From Nectonema munidae (taxonomy: Eukaryota > Nematomorpha > Nectonematoida > Nectonematidae): DNA of 64,000 bases. Shown here piece by piece: positions 52,591 through 64,000 of this stretch. Under the pieces are notes generated by a model that saw only the letters and a program-made list of their open reading frames with translations, made no database searches and was not told the origin of the DNA. Position numbers and translations under genes: made by a program. The number at the start of each line of letters is the position of its first letter. Position 1 is the stretch's first letter. The stretch covers positions 493,001 through 557,000 of the forward strand of contig JAUIRK010000919.1 in NCBI GenBank assembly GCA_030549495.1. The letters run 5' to 3'.

Positions 52591-55500
52591 GCTTGTGCCT
52601 GTGTGTTTGTTTTATATATATGCTTTAGTTACAGGTGGGTATGATGTTTCTCATTTGTGGTGTAGTTTAAATTTATTTACTTATTAAATTTTATGAAATT
52701 TAATGTTATTTTTTCTAAATGTAAGCATTTTTTCAGATTAATCTTTATTTTTGTCTTGTTCAAATATTCATTTTATTTGTCTTTAAATTCTATTTATTAC
52801 ACACAAAGTGACAAATAAAATTCTATATAATTTCTATTTTTTTTAATCCATATCATGACTAAATCTTGAAACTACGGGTTTTATTTGCTATTCTAATATT
52901 GTAGAATATATATCCTTAAAATTATTTCTTGCGCGTGTCCCTATAATTTCTAAGACCATTCCTATCGTTCAACTGGGATATACTTTTATATATAATGTTT
53001 TTAACACGTACAACTTTTATAAAAAAAAACAAAAAATATTACTCTATTCAGATCAACATGTTTCAATCTTGTTTCTTCATTAAGGCACACCTTGAATTCG
53101 ACTTCTAAAAAGTGACATTTGAATCGATCAATTTGAAGAAAAATATCCAACTTAATATAAATAAAGGATTCTGTGTCAATTCAAGGACTGATACCAATAC
53201 ATGAAATCGTTCTCTCCTTCCATACAAATATGGACCAAAGTTAAATATAAAAGACTCAGCAACATATTCGAGAAAAATGACGTTTAAAGTATTGCGAGAA
53301 ATATTGTTGCAATTATCGCTAAAAAATGATAATTATGTAATTAGTGCTTTATTGAAGCGAATTAAAATTATTCACTAACTTTTTCAAAGATTTAAAAAAG
53401 TAAATTCAGAAATCAAAATAAAATTTTTTGGAGATCAGTTTTGCGAGCACTATGTTCATCAACTGATCTTGAACTACCAACTGGTGGAGGAGGGTGGCGA
53501 GCTGCTGTGATTGGAGTAAAATGTACAAGAAAAACCTGATTGATAGCAATAGCAAGGAAATTACAAATTGCTGAGCGTATCAATTTTATGTGGTAAATCG
53601 ATATTCCGTAAATGTTTCAGGATTAACTATTTTTTATATTTGATTTTCTCGAGAAAACACTTTGACTATTAATATCACTGAAGGAAAAGGATTCGTTAGA
53701 AGAGCAGAGGGTAATAGGACTAGTTTCATTTTGGTGCAATTATTCATTTTCTATCAAAACATCACCCTCTTTTAATAAAATTCGTTCTTATCTGAATTTT
53801 TAAGTTTTGTTTATTCGGAACCAGATTTCACAAGGTGTTCTGCAATTGTGAAACAAATTTGTAAGGTAGAACTCTTTAAATTAATTTCTAAATTCTATAC
53901 TTTGACTGTTTTTTTAATTTCTACTTTTTTAAAAGGGCATCTTTAAAAGTTGTAATCAAATCAAGAACTTCTATAGAAATCCAAGCTTTCAATTTATTTT
54001 TGTATCTATTTGCATTTTTGTATAATTGTTAAAAGTTCAATTAGCTCGTTGATTAAGTAAGTTAAATTTGTAAATAGTTGTTAAGGGTTATTTTACGTTT
54101 CTTAAAGTGATAAGACAACATAGTTTCAGAGGCGTTTGACAAAAAGTTTATCATAAAATCGGTTGAAATGAGGGGAACCATTTTTACTAAATCCCCGTAT
54201 CTTCAAAGATAAAAGAAGAAGAAAATGTTCTGAAAGCATAGTATCACAATTTAAATTCTAGCTTTTTTTCATGTTGTAAAAAATTTCCGAAAAATAGGTA
54301 CTTTTATAACTACTTTAAAGTGAACATCGCTCTACTATCCAACAACAATAATCAATAATAATATAATTAATAGATTAAAAAAAATAATTAATTAGATTAT
54401 AAATTTATTTATAGTAACAGTGACTACTTAAAATGGTTTCTATTACTAATTTTATTATCCAAAGACCATAAATATGTTAAGGTTTCATGGTTTGACATTT
54501 GCTGGAACAGGGTTGCAAGAAACTTATTTAAACAAAAAGCCAAATCTGGCATCATATAAATCTACATGGCTAGAGGATGTCTTACTTGGAAAAAACTAAA
54601 TAAAATATCCCAGAAAAGTTTTCAAATTTAAAATTGATTTAAAAAAAGAAATACTCTTAATGAAATAGATTATGAATTGAAATAATTCAAAATCTTAAAA
54701 TTTTAGGAAAATGCAACGTTTTAGTATAACACAAAAGTAAAAATACAACAGCACAGAGTAGTTGCAAAAGGAATCAATACGAATAATTTTAGTAGGGACT
54801 ACGGCTGGTAGATGTTGTCTGGCTTTCTGGTTTGTCTTAATTTTATCTCAGCTTTTCATTAACAAATCTCTCAAAAAAAGAGTTTATAAAAATTTTAATT
54901 AATTTATTGATTAATTAATTAACGCCTTTTTAGTATAAAAACCTCTTTTACTTTCCAAATATTTTTAATATTAAAATTTTGTAAAAAACGATTTGTTCTT
55001 GACTTTTTTTGTCCCAGTTTTGAAGGTTTAAAATTTGGCAACAGTAACTCAACCGACATAGCTTTTCATATGTTACTTTAATTATTTAATAATACAAAAA
55101 ATTAATTAATTTAAAAAAAGTGCCTACTTAAGACAAATTTCTATATAAAAATATAAATCAAAAAATGCAATTAACACATTGATCAAATTTTTTTTACAAA
55201 TAACACACCTTATAAAATTTTTCGCAAACCACGAATAATAATTTCCACAATTATAGCAAAGTAAAAGAAAAATAGCTGCTTAAATAACATAGCAAATCAT
55301 TATACTAATCGATAGAAGAAATAAATACCTGTGTAAATGAGGGGTGCACATGCGGGGGCGAGAATTATTATGTGATTGGAAGCAGTGAGTGCCAGCGTAA
55401 TGTCGGGTAATAATGGTGGTGTGTTCAATGGACAACAATTCTTTTATAATAAATTGAAAATTATAAAAAAAAGTTTGTCAACCCCCTCAAAAGGCAAAAT

Positions 55501-55799
55501 ATATCTATGCAAAGATTAATCTGGTTCAACATAATATATTCGCGTCTACATCACTTGTCTAGAGAAGGGGCATAATTAAAAAGTAGTCAGCATGTTATGT
55601 TTAAAATTGATTGAAGATTTCTTAGCAACCCACATTCTGTTTTGAGTTATAAAATTTTCAAAAACATCAACTGAAACAAATTTCTCAAAAATTCAAATTC
55701 AGATATTATACTCTTTCAGGCAAATAAGATTATTAATATTTTTTACGAATCTTTTAATCGTTAGCACAAATAACATATTTATAAATGTCCTTTAGTAAA
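52591..55799. other. Lipocalin intron, AT-rich
   Basis: No lipocalin exon was found here despite a search for a short exon with phase 1 start and phase 0 end. One GC-rich island at 55330-55432 is listed separately. Confidence 0.4.
55330..55432 (-). other. GC-rich island, possible exon on either strand
   Basis: On the minus strand the frame DITLALTASNHIIILAPAC followed by APLIYT, with donor ACAG|GTATTT at 55327, reads like a membrane segment. On the plus strand CTCGGENYYVIGSSEC, with donor GCA|GTGAGT at 55383, reads like an extracellular Cys-rich piece. Only one can be real, if any. Neither fits the missing lipocalin exon in phase. Confidence 0.2.
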
Positions 55800-58700
55800 G
55801 AAAGAGAGAAACTAAATTATATCAAGCACTTAGCATTGTAATGATGCCTAATTTCTCGAATTCTCAAGTTTCTCCTTTCCCTGAATTGGATAATGCTTTG
55901 TTTCAACATCACACCAATTTCAATCAAGATATGCTTACAAATATCCTTCAATCAAACTCTTCTAATTTTGAATCTCCTTTAACTACATCTATTCCCCTAA
56001 ATTCATCCAATCAAGGTATTCCTTTGTATAACTTTGATATCCAATCCCTAAACTCTAAGAATAGCGATTTAGAAGTATTTATTGATAAGAGAGCTAATTG
56101 TATTATACACTTACTTTGTTTACAGAAAACCTGGTTGTCTTACAGTTCAGCCATATCATTTACTCTTAGAAATTATAGCTTCATATCTAGTAAGTATAGA
56201 CTTTCAAACGCACTGGTTTGGCTTTTTATATACATGAATGAATCAGTAGATTTTGAGTGTCATTTTCTTTCTCAAATATTTGAAGTTTTTCAGTGAAACT
56301 AAAAATAAAGTAAGATAGGAATACCCTGGTTCATAAATTTATAGACAACCAAAGTCAAACTACTATGATGAAAAAACTTTCGTCACATTTTTCTAGTTTT
56401 CTTGAGTTGAATAATTGTGAATATATTTATATGGGTGAATTTAACATTAATCTTCATAACCATCTGGTACATTTATTCACAAATGAGTTTTTGAATTACA
56501 TATTCAACTTTTCTTTTAAACCTACAATCACAATATCTACTAGACCCCTTTCCAATACACTATTGGTGAATATTTTAGTTCCTATGAACCTTGAAGCCTA
56601 TTACACATATATATTCAATGAAAGCTTTTCCGAACAATTTTATCCTATTTTAGTTTGTCTCACGACTTCTAGGCACCCTGAAAAGAATGTTAAGACACTA
56701 AGAAAATTTTACAAACTCTTTTTATCTCTCTGATTAAAAATTTTAATTCGACATCGTTTTGTAGTGAAAGACACATTTTTTCAAAATTTCATTTCATTTT
56801 CTATTATATCAGCTACTGAAAAGAAGATCATTTATATTAGTACATACGAGAAAACTAACGAAAAGATGAATTCTTGAATGACATCAGAAGTATTGAAACT
56901 GATAAAAAGTTGTGATATTTTACATAATAAACTTACACATAGAATTACTTTATAAATAAGGAAAAATTCATAAAATTCAGAAGCCTTATCAAATCGAAAA
57001 TAAGGAGACTTAAGAAAGACTATTTTGTAAATCTATTTTCTTCTCCGGGTAGTTATAACAAGACTGAATTCTTATTGGATAAAATAAATAATTTTTTACA
57101 TAGATTGGATGATAAATAAAAAAATATTTCTTTGAAACAAGAAAACTAGAAAATAGTAACCGATTCTAAAGAGTTGGCTTATTTGTTGAACAGGCATTTA
57201 GCCTCACAATTTAACCCCTCACACATTTATATAGTTTTTCACTGAATTCTTCAAAGCTCTCTTCTACTTTCCCATTTGAATCTATATCTTGATGCCATTC
57301 TTTTGGCGTCAGAGATCTTAAACCCTTTAATGCCGTTCGAAATATCCATAACTCAGATTAAACTCTTGAATGATGTTATGATTTTACCACTTTACTTTGG
57401 CTTCAACACGAGTATTTCTCTATCTTACTTCCCCTGTTTCCTTCAAACAAACATAGGTCATTCCCATAAAAAAAAAGGGTAATTCTGATACGATAACTAA
57501 CTACCGACATATATCATTAATTAACATGTTATCTAAAATTTTTGAAAAAAAACTTGTTGTGTATCTTGAAAACAACAATTTGCTATCATAAAATCCATTT
57601 GGAATGAGAAAGCTTCCCTCAACTGAGCATTACCATAGTGTATTTATCGATAGAGTAAGTAGGAATCTCGAGAAAAAAGAGAAAAGCATCTGCATTTTTG
57701 GATCTTAGTCACGCATTTGATAGCGTTTCACATGGTTTTTTATTGCACAAATTGTCACAATATGGATTAACTAGTCGTACAGTCCAGCATCCTATATTTC
57801 GAACCGTGAGCAATCTGTCTTTATCAAAGATTCGAAATCATCTTAACTTCCTAGAACTTCCTGTGTTCAACAGGGTTTAATCCTCGGTCTACTGTTTTTC
57901 AACATCTATATTAAAGATATATCTTCGCACAATTCTAATGTTGAAATGTTTTTGTTTGCAGATGACATCTCAATTATCATATCGAAATCTTAAGACTTAT
58001 CGAAAAAATCAACTACAGTAATTTCGGACTTTATATCTCATAATTTGAACTTAGTATATTAGTATTATTGCATTTGTTTAAATAATCTAAAAATTAAAAA
58101 ATAAACCAAAGGATTGTGTTTTCGAACAGAATATTATCGAACGAGATTATCCCTATTCTTGGTATTGGAAAAGCAAGTGAGTTCAATTTATTATAATTGA
58201 CTAAATGGGGGGGGGCATGAGTATGGTTGGTTAGATGCTGGATTCGATAACTCAAGGTCTTGGGTTCGATCCTACATCAAGCTTTCTTTCCTCATAATTC
58301 AATACAAGCGGCGCAATTGTGCCTTTTCGATAAAAACACCCTACGGTACCATTGCAATATAAATGAAAAGCTTACATGGGACAAATCATGTAAATAAAAT
58401 CTGTTCTAGAAAGAATTATATAATAGGAACACTAAAAATAACAAAAATATATTTCCAAAAGAAATCAATTATTATATAAATCACTGATCCTGCCACATTT
58501 AACTTATAGAATAATCAACTGGGGCTATAAAAATACAGAAAAATTATTCAAAGTTAAAAAAACCTTACGGTTAATGTTCAGTAAAAAAAGAACATCATAT
58601 AAACAACCTTTTTGTTAATGGTTTACTGAAATTGGATGCCATTTATCAGAAATAAACTTAAATGTTTCTATATAAACACGTACATGTAATGTCACCTTTC

Positions 58701-59190
58701 ACTTTCATAGACTGGATCCAATTCAAAAATGAATAAGGTTCCGCAACTATATAGTAACCCACTTGTATAGACTCTCCAGTTCTAAAAATTCTCAAGGCCT
58801 CGTTGTAGCCTTTTATGGAAAGAAGTTCTTTCATAACTGCCTTTAGATAGAAATACCCTTAAATTCATTTAAATCGAAACTTAAGGTATTTTTACTGTCA
58901 AAAACGACCTGGTTACCTGTAAAATGGCATAACTGTTTTTCTTGTGCTCGTGATTAATTCCATGTTACATACTTTCATTTCATACAACATCCTTTGTTTT
59001 GAATCTCAACGCTGTATTCTCAACATTTTGCAAGTGGCATTAAAGACTGCAGATACTAACTAGCGGTTCTTTCCAGCTTTTCTGCTGCCATTCAATGAAT
59101 ATTTTTTATTCCTCTGTTCTAATATTTTTTAATAATAATAATGATTTATTACTCATCATTTCAATAAATTTATTTCTTTCTTTAAAATAA
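55800..59190 (+). pseudogene. Near full-length non-LTR retrotransposon, inactivated
   Basis: In order: an Asn/Ser-rich leader and endonuclease start (YNFDIQSLNSKNSDLEVF, LLCLQKTWL) in the open stretch 55841-56296. Then MGEFNINLHNH and KPTITISTRPLSNTLLVNI (end of endonuclease) at 56365-56733. Then a linker, NYRHISLINMLSKIFEK, the RT motif LDLSHAFDSVSHGFLLHKL near 57700, a broken GxxQGLILGLLFFNIYIKDI, FLFADDISIII at about 57950, and LTWDK and the C-terminal LINE region to about 58920. The 3' end carries AAT repeats. Frameshifts and stops separate the pieces, and a SINE is inserted at 58216. It sits in the lipocalin intron in the opposite orientation. The type is Jockey/CR1-like by order of domains. 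Confidence 0.82.
58216..58350 (+). mobile_element. tRNA-derived SINE, family 2, inside LINE
   Basis: ATGGTTGGTTAGATGCTGG, GATAACTCAAGGTCTTGGG with the B box GGTTCGATCC, and CAAGCGGCGCAATTGTGCC match the copy at 5614 closely. It separates the LINE blocks before and after LTWDK. ATTGACTAAATG on the left and ATTGCAATATAAATG on the right may be the worn target duplication. A G run of 10 precedes it. Confidence 0.82.
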
Positions 59191-61425
59191 GAATATTTTA
59201 CCTCTTTTATTTTTTTTGTGAAATAGAATTTTCTTTTGAACCAATTTTACGTTATTTATAGATGGTGTTAATTATATTTTATTTTTTCAAAAAGTGTCAC
59301 ATATCTTTATACTCATAATATCTTCATTATTACTTTAATGAAGAAAAAATTTAAGTGTTTTCAATCTAAATGTTATGACTAAACGAAAATGTTCAAAATG
59401 GCCTCTAGAGACGTAACATGGTGAATTGTGTCAGTAAAAAATTTGATTCATGCTAGAGTTCACCTCCTAAAACGAAAGTCGTTCTTTTAGTGTCGAAGTT
59501 TTTGAATTCAAAAATGAAAAATAAAGTATGAAGAAACATACAATTTTTATAAAGTAAAATTTTTGAGAATATATAGGTGGTATTAGATTAGAATAGATTT
59601 TATTTAAAGAACCAAATAGACAAAGACAAAGCAATGATGAAATATGTTTTAATGCAGCCAAAAAAAAGGTTTTGCATTTTTTTTCTTCTCGATATTTCCA
59701 CAACTCTTGAGTCTTGTTTTGAAGATCTCCAAAGGAAAATTAATCCTTCGAGATGAAGAATCTTCAGAAACGCAACATTGCAAATTGGTTTGTGTGCATA
59801 ATACATCATAAATAATAATAATAATCATTGAAAATAATGATTACAAATACGTATCAGTTAAATTTTAAGATTTACGATCGTTATTCCGTGTGACAGTTGT
59901 AAAGTTAAAAGTAAATGCGACACCCTCGCGTCTCGTAAAAATGTACACATGATATAGCTGAAATAGGTATACTTCTGAGTCAAATTTATGTGTCGTAAAA
60001 AGGCGGTTTACTGAAATTAACCTTCCAATTTATTTCAAAGTTATTTTTGTAAATAGAGATATATTAGAAATTTAAAGTAATATGAAGAAGCTTTTAATGT
60101 TCCACCTTCATTAATAACAACCACTTAGTGATGATGATCATTTTTAAAAGCCCCTCCCCCCAAAATAATCTTGTGAATACCCGACTGTGTATGCGAACAG
60201 TTTTTTGTGAACTTTTGCATCAAAAGGATTAGGGCCCGCACTATATCTAGTTATCGACTAATTTTGAGATCACGATGCTCAGATCTCAACTCTAATAAAA
60301 TATAACTATAGAAAAAATTTCGAGCTTTTACTTTGGAATTCTTGTGATAAAAAAAAGGAATCCAAATCCCATTAAGCAATAAATTATTATCGATTTTAGG
60401 AGCTATGAAAGAGCAAGAGACGCACTGAAAGTCTTTATCATTTAGACTCTATTTATATTTATAAGAAGGTAAACAATGGAGTAGTAAAATGTTTTTATGA
60501 AAAACAAATTTTCAGAAGAGAAAGTTAGTTGTGTGTTTGTTGAGTGTTCATGTTTGCATGGAAAGTCCTTGCTGAACAAATTTGGCTTTGACAAAAGCTG
60601 GTAAAATCTAATAAAATAAAAGATTAATATAAAACAATATTAGGTTGTACTTTTTAGTGGAAAATAAAATAAGGTGTTCGCTCTCTCTTTTCGCTCGTTT
60701 ATGCGAAAAAGAGACAGATTTTATTTTTGTTATTTTCTAGTTTGATACCTTGATTTTGAATAATATGTCCATTAATGTATCTTTCTACTGAAAAAAATTT
60801 TTTTGTTTAACTCTAAAAATATCCCTTTTTCAATGAAATAACTTGGAGAATCCGAATTTTTGATTAACATTCATTGCAATAAAAACCAGGTAACCAAATC
60901 GATTGGAAGTGCATGATGGGTTTTATAGTGAAAGAATTTGTGGAGTTCATATGGCGCATAAAAAGAAACAATCCTTTTTCAATATTTTCTAAATACAAAT
61001 TTGAATATGACTAACTCTTGGTATAAAAATGATCAACATATTATTCAAGTAATAATTGGACATTGTCTTTTGTCTAGTACGGGAAAAGAAGTATTTTAAA
61101 ATAAAAACGAGCGAAGAGACAAAAATCTTTGGAACAACTGGTTTAAAAGTTTGTGAAAAATATTTTTTTTTAAATAATTTGACATTCCCCATTCTTCTTG
61201 AATGTTTTGGGTTCCTGAAAATAATTTTAGAGAGCACTTATAAAAATAAGCATTATAACCACGTGGTGAGCATTAATGAAGCTGGACTTAAAAAATAAAT
61301 TCGTATTACATTGAATCTCTAATATATCCCTATTTACAAAAATAAAAGATGGGTACTTCACTTTATGGAAGATCCCTGCCCCTAAATGCGCCACTGTGGA
61401 GGAAGATGCATTTAAAGTATCTTAC

Positions 61426-61474
61426 CGATCAACGAATTTGACAGCAAGAATAAAATGAATATGAGTTTGATCAT
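61426..61474 (-). CDS. Probable signal-peptide exon of the lipocalin gene
   Basis: ATG followed by MIKLIFILFLLSNSLI and a donor ATCG|GTAAGA, 49 nt, phase 1. The hydrophobic run directly after a Lys is a typical secretory signal, as expected for a lipocalin. A short first exon of this kind is common in secreted proteins. The link to the lipocalin rests on strand, position and function. The next identified exon (50364-50488) starts in phase 0, so one exon of phase 1 to phase 0 must lie in the 10.9 kb gap. It could instead start another secreted protein. Confidence 0.5.
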
Positions 61475-61930
61475 AGCGATCTTGGTTTTCCGCCTTTCTG
61501 AATTTCGATGATGACAATGGAAAAAGAGATAACGTGTTCTAAATCAGTAAACTATGCAACTGCTGAAAATGCTTCTCGTGTTGATTGATTCCCTTGTTTT
61601 GATTAGAGAAGAGAATGAGTTCTAAGAATCTCAGACGAGAAAACAGCAGCATCTTGTGAGATGGAAAGAGATAACGGAGAAAATCAACTTATCATCCTTA
61701 AAAAGTTGGTCAATTCCTCTCTATCCCTTCTTCGTGGACATATTTCACTAAGTGAGGAAAGAGCTGATGCATCGATGCTCTCATTCTATTTGACATCTTC
61801 TCTCATTATGTGTTCTGGAAAGCACATGGTCCACTCTCTTTGGTGAAACTTGATTTATGCAACTTTTTTCAAAGCTTGCTACTTAACCCTGTTAGTGCTA
61901 TTAGTGCATAACGCTTAACTAAACAAGTTA
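61475..61930 (-). promoter_or_regulatory. Upstream region of the signal-peptide exon
   Basis: Moderately GC-rich sequence directly before the putative start codon, with stops in the coding frame. It probably contains the 5' UTR and promoter; GCATAAATC near 61850 is the only TATA-like motif I noticed. A hAT terminus CAGTGGCGCATTTAGGGG (inverted) lies on the other side at about 61379-61396 without a partner. Confidence 0.25.
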
Positions 61931-62090
61931 TTGTAAAAAATTTGCTCAACCATATCACTTCAAATTTTGTAACTTTTCCTAAAATGGCTAGCTCTATCTT
62001 TTAATACCATTTTCATGGCAGTTGAATGACACTTTCGTGTCAAAAATGGTCAACCAAAATCAAAAATTAACATTTAACAACAAAATTTTG
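61931..62090 (+). repeat. Dispersed repeat, copy 2
   Basis: Homologous to 5021-5185 over about 150 bp (CTTTTCCTAAAA, CATTTTCATGGCAGTTGAATG, GTGTCAAAAATGG, AACAAAATTTT). Nothing coding. A diverged satellite monomer follows 180 bp to the right. Confidence 0.6.
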
Positions 62091-62270
62091 GCATTATCTG
62101 TAGTTAACTTTTAAACATGGGGTATATATTATATACTCTCCTGAAAATTTATAATTATATACAGTTTTGAACACAACACTTTATATGTTTTATCTTTTCA
62201 ATAATCATAGCCACTTTTTTAAAAATGTCAATAAAAATTTTGATTGATGAAAATATATCTAATAAAATAT

Positions 62271-62373
62271 CCTTCAAATTTACAAAAATTTTATTAAGTT
62301 ATACTAAAGCAGCAATGCTGTTTTCATTTCTGGACTCAATTTTTTCATTTACGATTTGGAAATACCTATAAAG
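62271..62373 (+). repeat. Isolated diverged monomer of the 151-bp satellite
   Basis: CCTTCAAATTTACA, TTATACTAAAGCAGC, ATGCTGTTTTCATTTCTGGA, CTCAATTTTTTCATTTACGA and GGAAATACCTATAA follow the second two thirds of the satellite unit found at 63461-64000 in order. It is about 1.1 kb away from the array. Confidence 0.7.
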
Positions 62374-62451
62374 AAAGAAAGAAGAAAGAAAATTTATTAA
62401 AATAAACAAACAACATAAGAAGACTGATTAATTAAGCACACACAGACTTAC

Positions 62452-62649
62452 ACGTACACATCTTCACATGTATATTTAATGAATGCCTCTTGTGGTGTAA
62501 AAATGTCGCAGTTTGTCGTTGTCTGTGAAAAGAAGCTTGCACAAAGTTTTGAATGTTTTGTCGAACAACAGCTTTCACCAATTAAACTTTTGTGACATTC
62601 ATAAAAATCAACAACTTTGTACCTTATGGACAATTTTGAAAGTGCTGAC
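62452..62649 (-). CDS. Internal exon of an unidentified cysteine-rich protein
   Basis: The exon is bounded by an acceptor AAATTTCAG and a consensus donor ACGT|GTAAGT. It is 198 nt long, and one frame is open throughout (1 + 65 codons + 2). It encodes SKLSIRYKVVDFYECHKSLI, GESCCSTKHSKLCASFF, TTTNCDIFTPQEAF and KYTCEDVY. Six cysteines in the pattern C-x9-CC-x7-C-x10-C-x13-C point to a disulfide-rich extracellular domain. I do not recognise the family. It is too far from, and in the wrong phase for, the missing lipocalin exon, and it lies upstream of the putative lipocalin start, so it should belong to another minus-strand gene whose other exons are outside or unrecognised. Confidence 0.55.
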
Positions 62650-62859
62650 CTGAAATTTGATTTGTTCTATGAGAGTTCAGTTCCAGTTCAAATATTGTAA
62701 ACAGTAAACGAAGTAGCTTGAATACAGAAAAAGTGGAAGAGTTAAATTTGGTTGGGCAAAATAATAAATCATTTAAAAATTTGCCTAAATAAAGTTTATT
62801 TCATCTTTTTGTTTCATGAAATACTTTTATATTTCATCATTGAGAAAATTTTTCCGCAA

Positions 62860-63300
62860 CCCGACCTAAAAATTCACTCCCCGCTTGGCTCTGGCCACTT
62901 GTATCTAACTATGAAGAAGCTTTATGGCGGATCTAACCCAAGACCTTGAGTTAACCAAACCCATTGCCCGCGCTAAGCAAAAATTTTAAGGGGAAGGGTC
63001 TTGATTGGGGCGCTAATTTTTGAACTATCAGATTAATCTGCTTCAAGGCGAAAAGAAAACATGATGTTTTTGTCAAACCATATCTATACACATTACATTT
63101 TCATGAAAGAAATTATCATGAATGCTAGATGTTTGTCATATTTTTTTAGGGTAATGAAAATTTTTTTAGGGCAGTTGAAAATTAGCTAGGGGGGGGGGGC
63201 TTGAGAAATAGTTGGGGGGGGGGGGCTTGTGCCCGAAAATTTAATAGTAGCGCGGGCTCTGACCAAACCCATCATCTAATCAACCTTACTCACGCTCCAA
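62860..63300 (-). mobile_element. SINE family 2 copy split by a MITE
   Basis: On the minus strand the head GAGTAAGGTTGATTAGATG (from about 63295) and the continuation TAACTCAAGGTCTTGGGTTAG with CTTCATAGTTAGATACAAG match the order of intact copies. They are separated by the 300-bp element at 62962-63261 with its 8-bp duplication. Confidence 0.75.
62962..63261. mobile_element. hAT MITE inserted in a SINE
   Basis: Ends CATTGCCCGCGCTAAG and CAGAGCCCGCGCTACTA (inverted) share GCCCGCGCTA. The exact 8-bp duplication ACCAAACC flanks it (62954-62961 and 63262-63269). The element is 300 bp, non-coding, with two G runs near 63191-63223. Termini match those of the element at 43729. Confidence 0.92.
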
Positions 63301-63460
63301 AAAGAAAAGATACCAGCAGCAAAATTAGTGAAAATTAATTTAACTTTTATTATATTTTTTGGCTAATTAAATCAAAACTAAGTAGTTTAAAATAAACTTT
63401 AACAAAAAAAACTTAAAAATTAATACCTAGTTTTAGCTTGATTACAAAAAAAGTTAGCCT

Positions 63461-64000
63461 ATAAGTGTTAATCAATTTTGCGGTTTACTTCTGAAAATTG
63501 TCTCCAAAAATGTTCCTTCAAAGTTTACATAAAATATATGCGTTATACTAAATCGGCCATGCTGGTTTCATTTCTGGACTCATTTTTTACGTTTAGGATG
63601 TGAAAATACTTATAAGTATTAATCAAATTTGCGGTTTACTTCTAAAAATTGTCTCCAAAAACATTCCTTCAAATTTTACATAAAATATATGTGTTATACT
63701 AAATCAGCCATTCTGGTTTTATTTCTGGACTCATTTTTTACGTTTAGGATGTGAAAATACTTATAAGTGTTAATCAAATTTGCGGTTTACTTCTAAAAAT
63801 TGTCTCCAAAAACATTCCTTCAAATTTTACATAAAATATATGTGTTATACTAAATCAGCCATTCTGGTTTTATTTCTGGACTCATTTTTTACGTTTAGGA
63901 TGTGAAAATACTTATAAGTGTTAATCAAATTTGCGGTTTATTTCTGAAAATTGTCTCCAAAAACATTCCTTCAAATTTTACATAAAATATATGTGTTATA
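63461..64000 (+). repeat. 151-bp tandem satellite, runs off the window
   Basis: The unit start ATAAGTxTTAATCAA recurs at 63461, 63612, 63763 and 63914, an exact period of 151 bp. Units 2 and 3 are nearly identical and unit 1 is more diverged, as expected at an array edge. Landmarks are GCGGTTTACTTCT, ATTGTCTCCAAAAA, TGTGTTATACTAAATCAGCC, TTTCTGGACTCATTTTTTACG and GGATGTGAAAATACTT (shown in short pieces). No open frame is shared by the units. Confidence 0.97.

Noticed and set aside
61379-61396. Inverted hAT-like end CAGTGGCGCATTTAGGGG
   Set aside because: No matching left end or target duplication was found, so it is not listed as an element.

Overview
The window is AT-rich animal nuclear DNA. 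It holds split genes with GT/AG introns, lineages of DNA transposons and non-LTR retrotransposons, tRNA-derived SINEs, a satellite array and a very long dinucleotide repeat. Gene content (an FMRFamide-type peptide GPCR and a lipocalin of apolipoprotein D type) and repeat content suggest an arthropod. A crustacean with a compact AT-rich genome, such as a caligid copepod, would fit, but that is inference and not proven by the sequence.

Left part (1-12.3 kb): about 5 kb of featureless AT-rich DNA with a few inverted-repeat elements, then a class A GPCR on the minus strand. Its N-terminal exon (TM1-TM2) is at 11859-12200 and its C-terminal exon (TM3-TM7) is at 6843-7602. The 4.2 kb intron between them holds a hAT MITE and a decayed transposase-like gene that is itself split by a SINE.

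Middle (12.3-44.9 kb): almost entirely mobile-element debris. It holds a decayed copy of a widespread invertebrate repeat protein (13.9-15.2 kb), several hAT elements with 8-bp target duplications, a non-LTR element inserted inside another (23.2-26.6 kb), an unusual element whose ends are inverted 16-bp tandem repeats (27.5-28.1 kb), Tigger/pogo remnants (34.0, 37.3 and 41.4-43.1 kb), and scattered copies of two tRNA-derived SINE families. Two or three GC-richer spots (31.4-32.0 kb, 39.8-40.3 kb) may be promoters or exons of genes I cannot resolve.

Right part (45-64 kb): a minus-strand lipocalin gene assembled from short exons by splice site and phase. There is a probable signal-peptide exon at 61426-61474, then exons at 50364-50488, 48913-49113 and 45073-45310 with all three lipocalin signature motifs; one short exon is still missing. 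The intron just upstream of the GxW exon contains a (GT)n tract of about 2 kb, perfect for 1,994 bp, ending about 100 bp from the splice acceptor. Further upstream lies a separate, well-bounded exon of an unidentified cysteine-rich protein (62452-62649). Next comes a SINE cut in two by a hAT MITE, and finally a 151-bp tandem satellite that runs off the right edge.

The two recognisable cellular genes, and the Cys-rich exon, are all on the minus strand. Nothing links them functionally. No rRNA, genuine tRNA gene, CRISPR array or prokaryotic feature was seen.
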